Assembly (NCBI GenBank): GCA_009599575.1
Contig: VWND01000012.1
Span: 124,001-188,000, forward strand
DNA from: Blumeriella jaapii
Lineage: Eukaryota; Ascomycota; Leotiomycetes; Helotiales; Drepanopezizaceae
Length of the DNA: 64,000 nucleotides
Direction of reading: 5' to 3'
This document shows, piece after piece, positions 48,601 to 61,160 of the stretch (its first letter is position 1; the number at the start of each line of letters is the position of its first letter). The notes beneath the pieces are model-generated. The model saw nothing but the letters and a program-made list of their open reading frames with translations, did no database searches and had not been told where the DNA came from. Made by a program: the position numbers and the translations under genes.

Positions 48601-51425
48601 TAATTAAAAATATTAATATTAGCTAATTTTATTCGCGGTGTTATTTCGATTAGCGACGTAAATGCTTTTAGCCGAATATTTTTCAGGTTTTGTTATAGCC
48701 CAGCGTTTGTTTTAAAACTAAAGCCGGCTATTCGTTTTCCGATAAAACGTCGATTAGAAAGATTTTGTCGCCGGCGACGGTAATTTGATTTTAAAAAAAT
48801 CGGTTTCAGTTTTAGAAAAAAGCTTTTATTTGGCCGTTTTCGGTGTATTTAAAATTAACGAAACTTTTCAAAATCTAAAGCATTTTAAAAATAATAGAAT
48901 AAAAGCATTTTTTTATTATTAAAAAGTTTTTATAAATAATAATATTTTCAACGTCGATTTTTATATTTCGTATAATTTTTATAAATTTAATAATATTTTT
49001 ATTAACGGTCGTATAAATTATTCGTTTATCGGTGATAATCGGAATATTATTAATTTCGGCTGTTTTTTAATTTATGCAATTGACTTCGGCTTTATTATCG
49101 AATAAAGCGAAGGCGGTCGTATTTTTCTTAAATATTATTTTTATTTTTAATACTTTTATAGCCGTGTAAAAGCAGTTCCGTCGTTTTGACATTTGGGTTT
49201 TTATAACGAAGGCCAAAAGGCTGACTTTTTCCGAAGATTTTTTTTTATCGGCTAAATTAATTACGGTGTTATAAATTTTTTTCTGATTTTTTTTTAATTT
49301 AAAATCGTTTTTTTTTCGAATGATTTTAATTTTTTCGTTTTTTTTAATACAAAAATTTGTTTATTAATAATTTTATCGAATTTCTTTTTTGTATTAAATA
49401 AATCGTTAAATTTTAATTTAATTTTTTGTTTTATAATTTTTTTAATAGCTTCGTCGACGGCTTCGAAGCTAATATATTTGTCGATTTATTTTTCGTTTCG
49501 CATTAATAATAAGCGTTTAAAAGCTGGTATTTTCTAAATAATTTAAATCGGAATATCGGTATCGATATTTTTTATATTATCGTTAATTTCTTTTATTATA
49601 AATGTTTTTTTAATAGTTTTATCGGTTTTTTTTCGAATTTTAAAATCTTTTTTTTTTTCGATTCTAACGTTTTTTTTTATATTAATCGGTTTGGCGAATA
49701 AAACAAAAGCATTTAGCTTTTTTATAATTCGCTAGCTTAATTATACAATTATAATATTTGCAAATGCGATAATTGTATTAGCAATATGTATATTTGTTTT
49801 TTATTTATATATTTGAATTTTATTTACGCTTGAAATAAAAGTTTTTTTTTTAATTAATACGCTTTTTGAAATGTTTCTTTTTTATTAGTAAAAATCGTTT
49901 TTGCAAGCTTTTTTTTGTTTTTTAAGCAATTATTCTATTTCGTATTTTTTATTTTTAAGCGAATAATATTTAATTAGCTTTGATTTTCAGTTTTGTTAAA
50001 AAGGTCTATTCCCGCTTCCACCGGTCCGAAGCAAATCGCTTCGTATTTATTAATATAACAGATATTATTGTTTATATAGAAATTAAATGCTTTGTATTTA
50101 AAACGAATATAAGGTTTTTCGTAATAAATTTTTCTGTTATTACAAAATTTACACTTAAGGCCACGGGGTTTGTTTTAATAATTACTTTTACTATTTTAAT
50201 AACCGCGATTTTGGTTTTCGCGTTGGTTTTTTTTTTTTTTTAATAATCGTTATTATAATTAATATTTCGCTGATTTTGATCGTTAATACGAAAAGGTTGC
50301 TATTAGACAGCTATTATTTTTACGATGGTTTGGCGAAGCTGATCGCTTCGCGTATTTTAAAAAAAATAATTATTGTAAAAACTATTTTAATCGTTTTTAT
50401 TATTCGAATTAACGTAAAAAAGTTTTTTCTGCTATTGTATAAAACTTTCGATTTTGCTTTGAAATTTTTAAATTTTAATATCGGTAAATTTTAATACGAA
50501 AGTTTCGATATTTTTGTTAAGCTTTTTCAATTTAATAAGCTTTGCAAAACGATTAAATAATATAATAATTAATTGTTTTTTAGCGATTTCGGTAATTTTT
50601 AGTAGCTAGGCATATTTTTGCATTAAAGCTTTTACGTTTTTTTTGTAAATAAAAAAGGAAGATTTTTTTTGATTTATAGCTTTAATAATACGTTCGGTTT
50701 CGTTTTGTTCCAAAACGAATTTTACAAATTTAAAATATTAATCGAAGGTTTTAGAATTTTGTTTATTAATTTTAAAATGCTTAATGGTTTTGTTGCGAAT
50801 ACTGGTTGAAAAGCTAAGTAAAAATAATTTTTTTTGCTTAATTTCGCTTAAGATTTTTTTATTAACGAAAACGTCAGAAACTTTCGTATAAATACGATAA
50901 TAAGCTTTAAGTTTTTTAGCTTAGCGAATTATTATAATAAACTATTTAAAAAAAGCGATAGTATCGCGAATTTGCTAGCGATCGTGATTTCGGAATTTCG
51001 ATTTTAAAATTTTAATTGATTTACGCCAGTTTCGAACTTTAATAGCTTTTTATTTATTTATCGATTTAATAATATTTTTAATAGTTGGGTTATAATAGCG
51101 AAAAAGTTTATCGAACATTTTAGTTTTAGAAACTTCGAAATTTTTATAAGTTTTTTTATATTTTTCGATAAAATCGGTAATATTGGCGCTATTAAATAAA
51201 AATGCATTAGAAAAGCCAGAAAGGGGCATGCGGCTTCGTATAAGAAAACGAAAAGCGTCGTTGTTTATAGTATTAATAAAAGTGTTGGTGGGGTTTGAAT
51301 TAGATAAATAAATGTTTTCTGAAGTTGCAGATTAAAGGTTTTTAGTATAAAAAAAATCGTTTTTTACAGGGGAACTATTAAAAAGGTTTTTGTATTTTTT
51401 AAAAAAGTTAAATAAAATAAAATTG
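48601..51425 (-). pseudogene. Gypsy-B1 gag and protease
   Basis: This is the reverse-complement counterpart of 12726-15552. The protease core lies near 49110-48780 and Gag at about 51425-49700. It differs by many C-to-T/G-to-A changes; for example the Gag start ATG has become ATT. Plus-strand open stretches at 49980-50243 and 50276-50494 are antisense. Its uninterrupted protease/RT junction (about 48600) shows where Copia-D cut Gypsy-B2. Confidence 0.8.
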
Positions 51426-52013
51426 CGTTTAAATATTTAAATAATATATTGAAAAACTTGTTTTTTAATAAATTGATTAAATTAATATAATATTGTTATA
51501 TAATTTACGGTTTCGATATTCCGTGGCTTAGGCCAATATACGTACAGCCATTTTTTTATTATTTTTAATAAAAAGCCGTAAATTGTAATTGCTATAATTA
51601 TAAAGCGCAAAATTAAAAAGTTGAATTTTCGCCAGGCGTTTGACCAAAAGAAATTTAATTTAAAAAGGCCGAGCGCAGCGATCGAAGCGTACGAACCAAT
51701 GTTCGATTTGTTATTTTTAAATAAAAAAACGATTTTCGAGCTTTAAATTTCGCACGGTTCAAAATTGCCTAATCGTAGTTTTAAACGTTTCTGAAATATA
51801 TTGTATTTTTGTAATTTAATAATTGTTCGCAAAATAAAAAAAGCTATTAAAAGTTTTTTATATAATACAGCTGCGAATAATATTATATAAAAGGTTTTTT
51901 AAGCCGTAATAGCGAAATATCGAAATCGATTTTAATTGCGAATTTAAAAAATACATCGGCGAGTATATAAAAACGAAACACCGAAGTTTTGAATTTCTGC
52001 GTAGGTTATTAAA
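51426..52013 (-). other. Gypsy-B1 5' leader
   Basis: Leader between the 5' LTR and gag, matching 12157-12725. The primer-binding site should lie at 52013-51995 (sense tttaataacctacgcag); no clear tRNA complementarity can be assigned without a tRNA set. Confidence 0.6.
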
Positions 52014-52280
52014 TGTAAAAGTAGGTAGGAAAATCAAATTGATATGGCTATATATCGGTGGGTAAAATAATTTAGGAAATTTCTAAAAAAGACTGAAAAA
52101 AGAAAAAGAAAAATAAGTAAAAATATGAATTAAATTGCGTGCTTATGGTACTATTTAAAAGGGTGTTTTGCTTTTATACCTGTTGAAGGTAGTCAATGGC
52201 AGAGGGTCTCGGAGGGGTCTATGCCTCGATCATAGCTAAAACTACCAACTTTTATTAATACAAAGTATCACCGTTTTATA
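52014..52280 (-). repeat. LTR-B, 5' LTR of Gypsy-B1
   Basis: It is 267 bp, the same length as its partner at 35130-35396, with the same ends. It differs from the partner by scattered transitions, so the two LTRs have diverged by RIP. Confidence 0.9.
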
Positions 52281-52294
52281 ATACCAACAAATAT

Positions 52295-55200
52295 TTTTAG
52301 TTATTAATTCGGAAAGAAAAGTTCCGAAGATTTCGTTTTTGTATTAAACAAACCCGATTTATTTATTTTATTTTTTTGTATTAATATTAGTATTTTTTAT
52401 AAACGCAAAGCTGATAAAATACGATTCGTAAATTTTAATAAATTCGTTAGGAAATTTTCCGAAAAAATAAACGATTAGTTCGAAAAAAACGAAGCAATAA
52501 GATTATTTCAACCAGTTGTTAACGAATTCGAAGGATTTATTACCGGCCGATTTTTCAGTTTATTATTTGGCAGCCGATTTACAAAAAAACGATTTGATAA
52601 TTTATCAATCGGAACCCAACTTTTGCTAAAAAAAAAAAAGTTTTATACGAAGTTTTACGTAATCGAAGAAAGGCTATAGCTTTCGATTTTACCGAAATAG
52701 GCCAATTTAATTTTAATATTACGCTTTATATCGATATTAAAACCGTGCTTTACGAAGCCTGGCAAAAGACTTTTTTAATTTTTAAAGCTTTTCAGGATAA
52801 AATAATCGAAATGCTAAAAAAACAAATTAAGCAAAAGATCTTCGAATTCTGCTACGGCCTATATAAAAACAAATGGTTTATCGTTGCGAAAAAAAAAAGC
52901 ATTTACAAATTTATTACCGCAGTCGTCGAAATAAACAAAATAACAATACAAAACGCTAATATGCTATTTAACGTCGATTAATTTTTAAACGAATTCGCAG
53001 AATTAATAATCGTTTTTTTTTTTCGATTTGTTTTCCGGCTATAATTATTTAATACTTAATTTACGATTTCGAAATATAACGGCAATTTAAATATTAATCG
53101 TTTTGCTGCGTATAACGAGAATATTTATAAAAGCTATTAATTTAATCGCTTAATTCGTAAAAATCGTATATAAGGTTTTTATGATTTGCATTTCTGATAT
53201 TGTCTTTTTTTACGTTAACGATATTAGAATAAAAAGCTTTAAATTATATTATAATAATAAAAAGATTTTTTTTAAAGTTCGACGCTATATAATAAAATAT
53301 ATTTAAAATATCGATAAAATTATAATTTGCTTCGAAAAAGCCAAGGCTATTATTAGCTTTCGATTAAAATTTTGCATATCCGAAATAAATATCGTTGGCT
53401 ATATAATTAACAGCGCTGGCCGTTATTTTTAACGAAAAAAAATTGAAAAGATTTGCGAATAAAAAAAATATAAAAATATTACCGAAGCCAAAGCTTTTAT
53501 TGGCATTATGATTTATTACCGCAATTAAATTAAAAACTTTTTTTAAAAAACTATATTTATTTACGCTACGATAAAAAAAAAATCGATTTCGTTTAAAAAA
53601 AAAAACAAAGCAAAATTATAAAAATCTTTAAAAACGATTTTTTATCGGTTTTATCGCTTATGCGAATCGATTATAGCCTAAACGTAAGAAAAATCATTTT
53701 GACTGTCGACGTTAATATTTTCGGTTGGAAAGCTGTATTGTAATCGACGAAAACAAAAAACGGCATTTTTTACGATTCGAAAACGGCTTATGATTTTTCG
53801 CGAAAATACGCTACGATATTATTAAACGAAAATATCGAAGCGTTTTTAAAGCAATAAAAAAAATAAAAAGCGAATTATACGACGTATATTTTATTTTGGA
53901 AATAAACGCAAAAGTTTTTATCGATTAATTAAATAAAAAAGCTAATAATTTATCAAAATCGCTTATTATTAATTAAATAGCTTAAATGCGATTTATAAAT
54001 TTCGAAATCAAATATATTAAAAAAATAATTAATATAACGGCAAACGGATTTTTTAAACGAAAACGTTTTTATCCGTTTAATTTCGCTAAATAAAACGAAT
54101 AAAATATCGACGAATAAATCGCTAACGAAATCGGCTGTTTTGCTATTTGCGTTTTAAGTTTTATAAAGCCGAAATTCTTCGCGTTATTATTTCGGCTGGC
54201 ATCGCGAATAAAAAATATTAATTTTCGGGCCGAAAAAGCATTCGCGTTATTATTTCGGCTGGCATCGCGAATGGATTTAATCGAAAACGATCGGAATAAA
54301 CCGATTAACGACGAAAATAAACTTTTGATCGATAATTACGAAACCGAGGATTTTTATTTAATCGTATATTATTTAATTATTTTGTTTAAATTATTTAGCG
54401 TATTAAATTATTAATTTAAATTATTTAAAAACTAAGCTTTCGATTATATTTTAGCTGATAAAAAGCTGTATAAAATAAAAGATAATATATATAAAAAACG
54501 TTTAATAATAAATAATAAAGCCGATAAGTTTTAAATTATAAAAAAAGCCTACGAAAAAATGTTTTATAAAAAAGCTAAAATTATTTATTACCGAATTAAA
54601 AACGATTTTTAATAAAAAAAATACTTCGAAGATTGCAAAGCTTTCGTTAAAAACTGTATTTTTTATTAAAAACGAAAGCTTGGCCGAAAAAAAAACTTAT
54701 TATATCCGACGTAGTTTTTTAAAATTTAGGAAAAAATCAATTTCGACGTTATACGCGTACCGACCACCGACCGCGAATATACGTGCTTTGTATTCGCTAT
54801 CGACGATTTGTTTAAATAGCTTGAAAAAAAACTTTTTCGAAACGTTATTTTCGAAGTTATAGCGATTTTTTTTAAAAAAAAACGTTGTATATCGATACGA
54901 TTTGTTTAGCAAATTAAACGTCGATAATAAATTCGAAAATAAAAGCGTTATCGAGATTTTTATAAAAAAATACGGCATTCAGCGTATTTAAATTTTAGAT
55001 TATAATTCGAAAAGCAACGGATTCGTAAAACGAAATTATAAAAATTTTTCTAACGGCTTTTTAAAAGCTATTCGAAAAAGTTATAAACGTCAGTCGCGGA
55101 AATTCTCGGAAATGCTTTTTGCTATACGTATATATATATACGTTTTTATTAAAATAATTTTATTTTTTATTTAATACGGCAGAAACGCTCGATTTTTTTT

Positions 55201-55735
55201 GGAAATAAAATAGCTTGTATAAAAGCTTTATAACGTAATTAAAATAAAAACGAAAGCAGATTTATTAATAATAAGATTTAAACAGCTAAATTATCGCGAT
55301 ATAAATATAAAAAAAATAATATAAAAAAAAATATAAAAAAGCAGCTAAGAAAATTTAAAATAAAACTAAGGTTTTAAAAAAAACGCTAATTAAAAAAGGA
55401 AATCTGATTTTAATTTACGACGTTTAGCGCGTTATTAACAAATCGGCCGATTAAATTTAATTATAAATAGCTCGGATTTTACGAAATATACGAGGCCGAA
55501 TTAAATAAAAACTATTATAAGCTTACGGAATTCGATAAAACAAAACTAAAAAAAACGTTCGCCGCTAACCGGTTAAAACGATTTTACAAAAAAAACTAGC
55601 AAATTTATTTTCTAAATTTTAATTTAAATAGCGATTCCGATTTAACGATTTCGACGACGATTCCGATCAAAGCGATTATACTTTTGAAAAAAAAAAACCT
55701 TTTGAAAAGGTTTGAAAACAACCGAACGATAATTT
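52295..55735 (+). pseudogene. Gypsy-B2 pol: RT, RNase H, integrase
   Basis: The continuation of Gypsy-B2 after Copia-D. The RT is open at 52745-52981 (YGLYKNKWFIVAKKKSIYKF). It continues with FFFDLFSGYN (about 53010) and a YVNDI block (about 53212) in place of the Asp pair; TEAKAFIGIMIYYRN follows at about 53480. RNase H runs about 53690-54120. The integrase core is at about 54740-55140, followed by the C-terminal tail near 55440-55600 (YKLTEFDKTKLKKTFAANRL). This is the Gypsy lineage in which the RT carries DLFSGYD and AFIGxxxYYR motifs. RIP stops throughout. Confidence 0.87.
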
Positions 55736-56330
55736 CGCTGCTAAAAACACAATTTAAATCGTGATTTTATTTATAATCGAAAAAAAGAAAAATTTATATA
55801 AAATTGTTTATTAATTATTTTATTATTTTTATTATTTATTATTTATTATTATTATATATTATCTTACTATTTTTGTTTTGCTTTATTTATATATAATTTA
55901 ATTATTCTGTTTTATATATATTATTTATTTTTGAAACTTTTTTTTATATTATTTAAAATATTTATTATACTTTTTTTTGTTTGATTATATTTTTGTTTAT
56001 CAGAACAAAGGCTTTGTATATATTTGAGCCGTATATTTGATATATTTATATTGCTCGTATATTTTACGAAAACTATTTTTTATGCATTTTATTATTTGCT
56101 ATTTTTTATATTATTTACTTTTTTCGTTGTTTTAAACGAGTGCTTGCTTAAATAATTATAATTTATTAGAAAAACAGCATACGGATTCTCGTAATTTTTG
56201 AATATAAATATTTTATAATTTTCGTACTTTTTTTTAATTATTTTTTATTAAATATAATATACTTTTCTGATTAATAAACTTATCGATATTACATCGTTTT
56301 TTAAGCAAAGCGTTGCTAAACCTGGCAAAT
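55736..56330 (+). other. Gypsy-B2 spacer between integrase and ORF-X
   Basis: Extremely AT-rich (attattattt, atatat) with no coding signal. It is homologous to 44585-45150 inverted. 56300 marks the empty site of the Gypsy-C insertion found in B1. Confidence 0.55.
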
Positions 56331-59300
56331 TTATTTTTAATTTATTTTAGAACGGAATTATTATACGCAATTTTTTCGAATTTAAACAGGCATATAATAC
56401 CGCTATTTTAAATTAATAAGCAGCTTTCGTAAAAATATTTATAAAATAACTCGATATAATAATTAAAAACGTTAACGAATTTTTATTCGATTACGAAAGC
56501 TTTGTTAAAATTGAATTCGTTTGCAAAAGCTTTAATTACGATAAGTTTCTGCTGAATTACGATAACGCTTCAAAAGCTTTTGCCGAAGTAAAAAAAATTC
56601 GAAATAATAAAAAGAAAATAATAAACCGAATTTTGCGTTTATTAAATCAACGAAAAAAAATATTTAAAAATACGTTTTTAGCAAAATCACCGGTATTATT
56701 TTATTTCGATATTTCGCTCGCTTTTTCGAAACTATTACTTTTATTAAAAAAAAAGTTTGGGTATTAAACGCTTATATTTTTAAAACGCAAGCTTTGAAAA
56801 TTAACAATTTAAGAATTCGCAGGTTTATAAGCTTTTTTACAGCTATTTGCAAATTGATCGACGACGCTATGCAATCGCTAAAAAAAGTTTTAATCGGCTG
56901 CGAAATCCCAAATCTGATTTTTTTTTAAAGCAAAAAACTAAGCGTCGTTAAATACGAGATTTTTATATCGAAAAAAAAAAACGACGCCATTCCGATATTT
57001 TAAAGCTACGACGACGAAAAAAACGAAAAAACTAATATTATCTTCGTTTAATTCGAAGAAATATACGCGGTAGTAATTAATATTTTTAAAATAGCTAAAA
57101 TAATTCGGCGATTTTTATTTTTAATTATCGAAAACAAATTCGAAAACGAAATCAAAAGCGTAATAGCAAATAATCGCTTATTCGAATATAAAAAATTTAT
57201 TATATTTATAAAAACGATTCCGAAAGAAATAAAAACAAAAAACGTAAAAAAGCGCGCCGATATTTCCGAAACTTTTTTTATTCGAAAAAAAAAATTATTC
57301 GCGTCGTTAATAAAAAAAGCATCGCGAATAAAAACAGCCGGAAATCGACGCCGAGCTATAGCTTTTAAGCTAATTAATAAAAAACGCGACGATTTTACAG
57401 AATCAAATTTAAAAAATCCCGGCATTTCGAAAAAAAAAAATTTAAACGATTTTGATTTTGATTTTTCGAAATTAAATACGCAACGCTAAAAACGCTTATT
57501 GCGTTTAAAAACGTCGTATTATTATCGTTAATATTTTAGATTTTAATAAAAGTATTTAAGATTTCGATTATTATACGATTCGACCGAAAAAGCTTAAAAA
57601 AAATATCGAGATTATTGCGAAAAAAATTATATAAAAAGCATAAAATTAAATTACTTTATTTGAAACTTTCGCTTTCGACGACGTTACGATTTAAAAGTTT
57701 TACTTCGATATTTTTACGCAAAAATCAAATAAACCCGTCAGCTTTTTTTTTTTCGCTTCGAACGAAAATTAAATTAAGCTTTTTTCGGAAAATTGCAAAT
57801 ATAATACGCTAAAATAAATAAAAAAAACTTTTAAAAACGATAATCCGTTTTTATTCGAGCTTTTTTTCGTTGAAAAACTTCGATTTTTTAATTTTGTTTT
57901 TACGAATAATATCAACGCTAAAAAAAACGGTAAGTTTTGCTATTCTTACGTACGCTGTTACGCGGCGTATTGCGATTTAATTATAAAAAAAATCGATATT
58001 ATCGGCTTCGCTAATCGATTCGCTGTTATTAAAAATTCGGATTACGATATATTCGAAATTGATTTTAATAATCAATTTATATTCCGACGAAAAACTGCGA
58101 GAATTATTAAAACGCGTGCTAAAGTTTATTTGGGCTACGTAAATTTTAAAACAAATCCCAAAGCTTTTAACGCGATTATAAAATTCGATTAAAACAAAAA
58201 AAAATAAAAGCAACGAATATTTCTAAAAGCCGACTTTTTTGGCTTTTCGACCGAAAATGTAATTTAAAACTTATCTGAAATAAACTGCGAATTCGTTAAA
58301 TACGTAAGGTTTTATAACAGAAAAAACAAGCTATTGCTGTATTTTATAAAAGAAAAAATAGCTATATACAAGTATTATTTTCGATTAATTAAAATCTAAA
58401 AAGCGTTTATAACTTTTTTCGTTAATATATTATACAATTTTATTTAGCAAGCTTTTAAAATATATCCCGGTTTTTACTTCGCTGCTTTAATTATTCGGAA
58501 TCTCGGAAACTGCTGCTTCGTGGCTTATTTTAATATTCCGATCGCTTTAAGTCTCGCTGGTTCCGATCGCATTATAATTACAAAATTCGATATCGCCGAT
58601 TCTTAAAAAAAAAAAAATCGAAAATCCTATCGACGCCATTTTCGACTACTACGTTCTATTTGCATTCGTATATAATTCGGAAATAATCGAAGCTTATTTG
58701 CAATTATACTACGACGCCAAGCTAATTAAAACTATTTAGAAAAGTCTAGTTTTCTCGTATTTTAACGCGTTTAAAACAATAGCCTTAATTATTTTATCGG
58801 ATTACGAAATCGAAAGCTACGAAATAAAAAACGGAATAACTTTTATCAGCTTTTCGATTAAGCAAAAAGTATTCGTCAGATTTAAAACTTAAAAAACCGA
58901 CGGCGCGATATTAATTTATTCGAACAATTATACGGCGCAGAAATATAAAAATTATTTCGAAAACGACGCTTCGATAAATAATCTGATACTGTTTGTTTTG
59001 CGACGAAAGTAATTATAGCATTTTCGGTGGTTTCGATTGCAAACGACTATTTCCGAACTATTTCGTAAAATATTTTTTTTATAAGCTTCGAAACTTTTTC
59101 GAAAGCATTCGTCGATAAACAGCCGTGGTCCGATCTATTAGTTTTACGCGAAGCAAAAGCGTTAATCGGTTTTAATTACGACGAACTAATTGATTATTTT
59201 TACGATTTTAATACAAAATTTTTCAGCGTTTTTTGTAAAGCGTAAAACCACGTTTAAAAGCTGGAATTTATTATTTACGAAAAAAAGTCGTAGAAAGCTT

Positions 59301-59509
59301 TCGTCGCCGCGACGCTTAATAATATTATCGACGAAAAAGCTATCAGAACGTTCGTAAATCAAAACGATATCTCGACTAACGCTTTATCGAACTATTTTTC
59401 AAAAAAGCAAAATAAATAAAATAATTTATACGATAAGCGAAACGCTATTCTTTCGCAGAAGCTAATAGCAAAAAGACTAAAAACGGGTTAAAAGATTGAA
59501 AAAGTATAA
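56331..59509 (+). pseudogene. ORF-X of Gypsy-B2, about 1,000 codons, unrecognised
   Basis: A long reading with RIP-type stops runs from about 56340 to a stop at 59507-59509, with at least one frame change near 58985. The N-terminal third is helical and Lys-rich (FNYDKFLLNYDNASKAFAEV, SPVLFYFDISLAFSKLL). The middle contains FYFAALIIRNLGNCCFVAYF, then YYVLFAFVYNSEIIEAYLQL and DYEIESYEIKNGITFISF. The C-terminal part contains QPWSDLLVLREAKALIGFNY and LNNIIDEKAIRTFVNQN. No catalytic motif, zinc finger or transmembrane pattern is convincing. It is sense-oriented with pol and lies between integrase and the 3' LTR. It could be an env-like or accessory ORF, or a captured host gene. Confidence 0.6.
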
Positions 59510-60085
59510 AACTAAAAAGTTTAGTTTTTAATTAATTGGTTTTTAAATTATATAAAATAAATTAGATTGTATTTATTAAAGTTATATTTTTCTTTGGTCG
59601 TAATCAAAAACGACTACGTATATTATTTAAAACAAAATATAAAACGGTTATATTTTGTATTAATAAAAGTTGGTAGTTTTAGTTATAATCGAAGCATAAA
59701 TTTTTCCGAAACTTTTTGCTATTAACTACTTTTAACAGATATAAAAGCAAGGCATTTTTTTAGATAATACCATAAGCACGCAGTTTAATTCATACTTTCA
59801 CTTATTTTTTTTTATTTTTTTTCGGTTTTTTTAGGGATTTCCTAGACTATTTTACCCACCGATACTTAGAGGCGCCTGTGGATAGGATTACAACCGATTT
59901 AACACCGAGTCAAATCCGAGTTAACATTTGGCGTAAAATTAATTCCGAATATAATCAGAATTAATACGCGATTAAATGAAAATTAATTTTAGAATTATTA
60001 AAGATTAATAAATACAATAGATTGTGTAATAATTTAAAGCTTCGAAAAAAATACAAATCTTATACGAATTAGTTATTACTTTTTA

Positions 60086-61075
60086 TTAACGCTTTTATTA
60101 ATATTATTATCAATATTACTATTATCAACACTACTACCATCTCGTCGCTACTATCTCGTCGCTACCATTTTGCTGTCGCTATTATTAATATTATTATTAA
60201 CACCACTACCATTATTATTATTAATACCACCATTTCGTCGCCGATACTTCGCTGCCACCACTTCGCTGCTACTATTTCGCTGCTATTATCTCGCTGCTAC
60301 TATTTTACTACTATTATTTCGCTGTTATTATTTCGCTGCTACCATTTCGCTGCTACCATTTCGCTGCTATTACTACTATTACCATTATTATCACTACTAT
60401 TATTATTATTATTATTACTATTACTATTATTATCACTACTATTACTATTATTACTACTACTACTATTATTTCGCTGCCATCACCTCGCTGTCACCATTTC
60501 GCTGCCATCATTTCGCTGCTACCATTTCGTCGCCACTATTACTACTATTATTATTATTACTACCATTACTATTACTATCATTATTATTATTATTATTACT
60601 ACCACCATCTCGCTGCCACCACTTCGCTGCCACCACTTTGCTGCTACTATTTCGCTGCCACCACTTCGCTGCCACCACTTCGCTGCCATTATTTCGCTGC
60701 CACCATTTCGCTGCCACCACCACTACTACCACCACCATTATTACTACTATTACTACTACCATTATTACTATTACTACCATTATTACCACCATTATTATTA
60801 TTACTATTACTACCATTATCACCACCACTATTATTACTACCACTATTACCACTACTACCACTATTACCACCATTACTACCACTACCATTATTACCACCAT
60901 TATCACCACTACCATTATTACCATTACTACTACCACTACTACTATTATTACCACTACCATTATTATCACTATTACTATTATTACTATCATTACTACCATT
61001 ACTATTACTACCACTATTACCACCATTATTACTATTATCACTATTATCATTATTATTATTATTATTATTTCGCTA
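60086..61075. repeat. TA-3 C-rich arm
   Basis: (ACT/ATT)n and (ACC)n are punctuated by tttcgctgccacc/tgctacca units. It is longer and more AT-shifted than in TA-2, consistent with RIP of CpA inside the repeat. Confidence 0.9.
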
Positions 61076-61100
61076 ATACTATTTTACTAGAAAAATAACG

Positions 61101-61144
61101 AAAAGCCGAACAGCCGAACAGCCGAATAGCCGAACAGCCGAATA
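61101..61144. repeat. Octamer AGCCGAAC array at the centre of TA-3
   Basis: Five to six copies of agccgaac/agccgaat, preceded by ttgctag-like actagaaaaataacgaaa and followed by aagctgg, the same context as in TA-2. Confidence 0.85.
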
Positions 61145-61160
61145 AGCTGGATAATTACAA

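Larger units (their letters stand above)
35130..52280 (-). mobile_element. Gypsy-B1: near-complete Ty3/Gypsy element with extra ORF
   Basis: LTRs of 267 bp lie at 35130-35396 (3') and 52014-52280 (5'). Reading the minus strand from 52013 the order is leader, gag, protease, RT, RNase H, integrase, spacer, ORF-X, 3' LTR. Net length is about 11.3 kb once Gypsy-C is removed. It is flanked by atac (35126-35129, 52281-52284), or aatac if the LTR is counted one base shorter. It sits in the right LTR of Copia-D, so it is younger than Copia-D. Gypsy-B2 is the same family on the opposite strand, so the two form a large interrupted inverted repeat. Confidence 0.9.
15553..52289 (+). mobile_element. Copia-D: LTR retrotransposon split by nested insertions
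   Basis: The element's own sequence is 15553-18243, 31697-35129 and 52285-52289 (about 6.1 kb). The left LTR is 15553-15751 (199 bp). The right LTR is 34936-35129 plus 52285-52289 (194 + 5 = 199 bp). The flanking target duplication is AATAT at 15548-15552 and 52290-52294, exact and 5 bp. It inserted into Gypsy-B2 near the end of the protease region. TA-1 then landed in its coding region and Gypsy-B1 in its right LTR. All three facts (equal LTR length, exact duplication, continuity of Gypsy-B2 across the gap) agree. Confidence 0.9.

Noticed and set aside
49980..50494. Plus-strand hydrophobic open stretches (possible membrane protein)
   Set aside because: They are antisense to the Gypsy-B1 gag; Lys/Asn-rich gag read backwards gives Phe/Leu/Ile-rich text.
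60170..61090. 306-codon open frame, longest in the window
   Set aside because: It is the TA-3 C-rich trinucleotide arm; an open frame also lies on the opposite strand.
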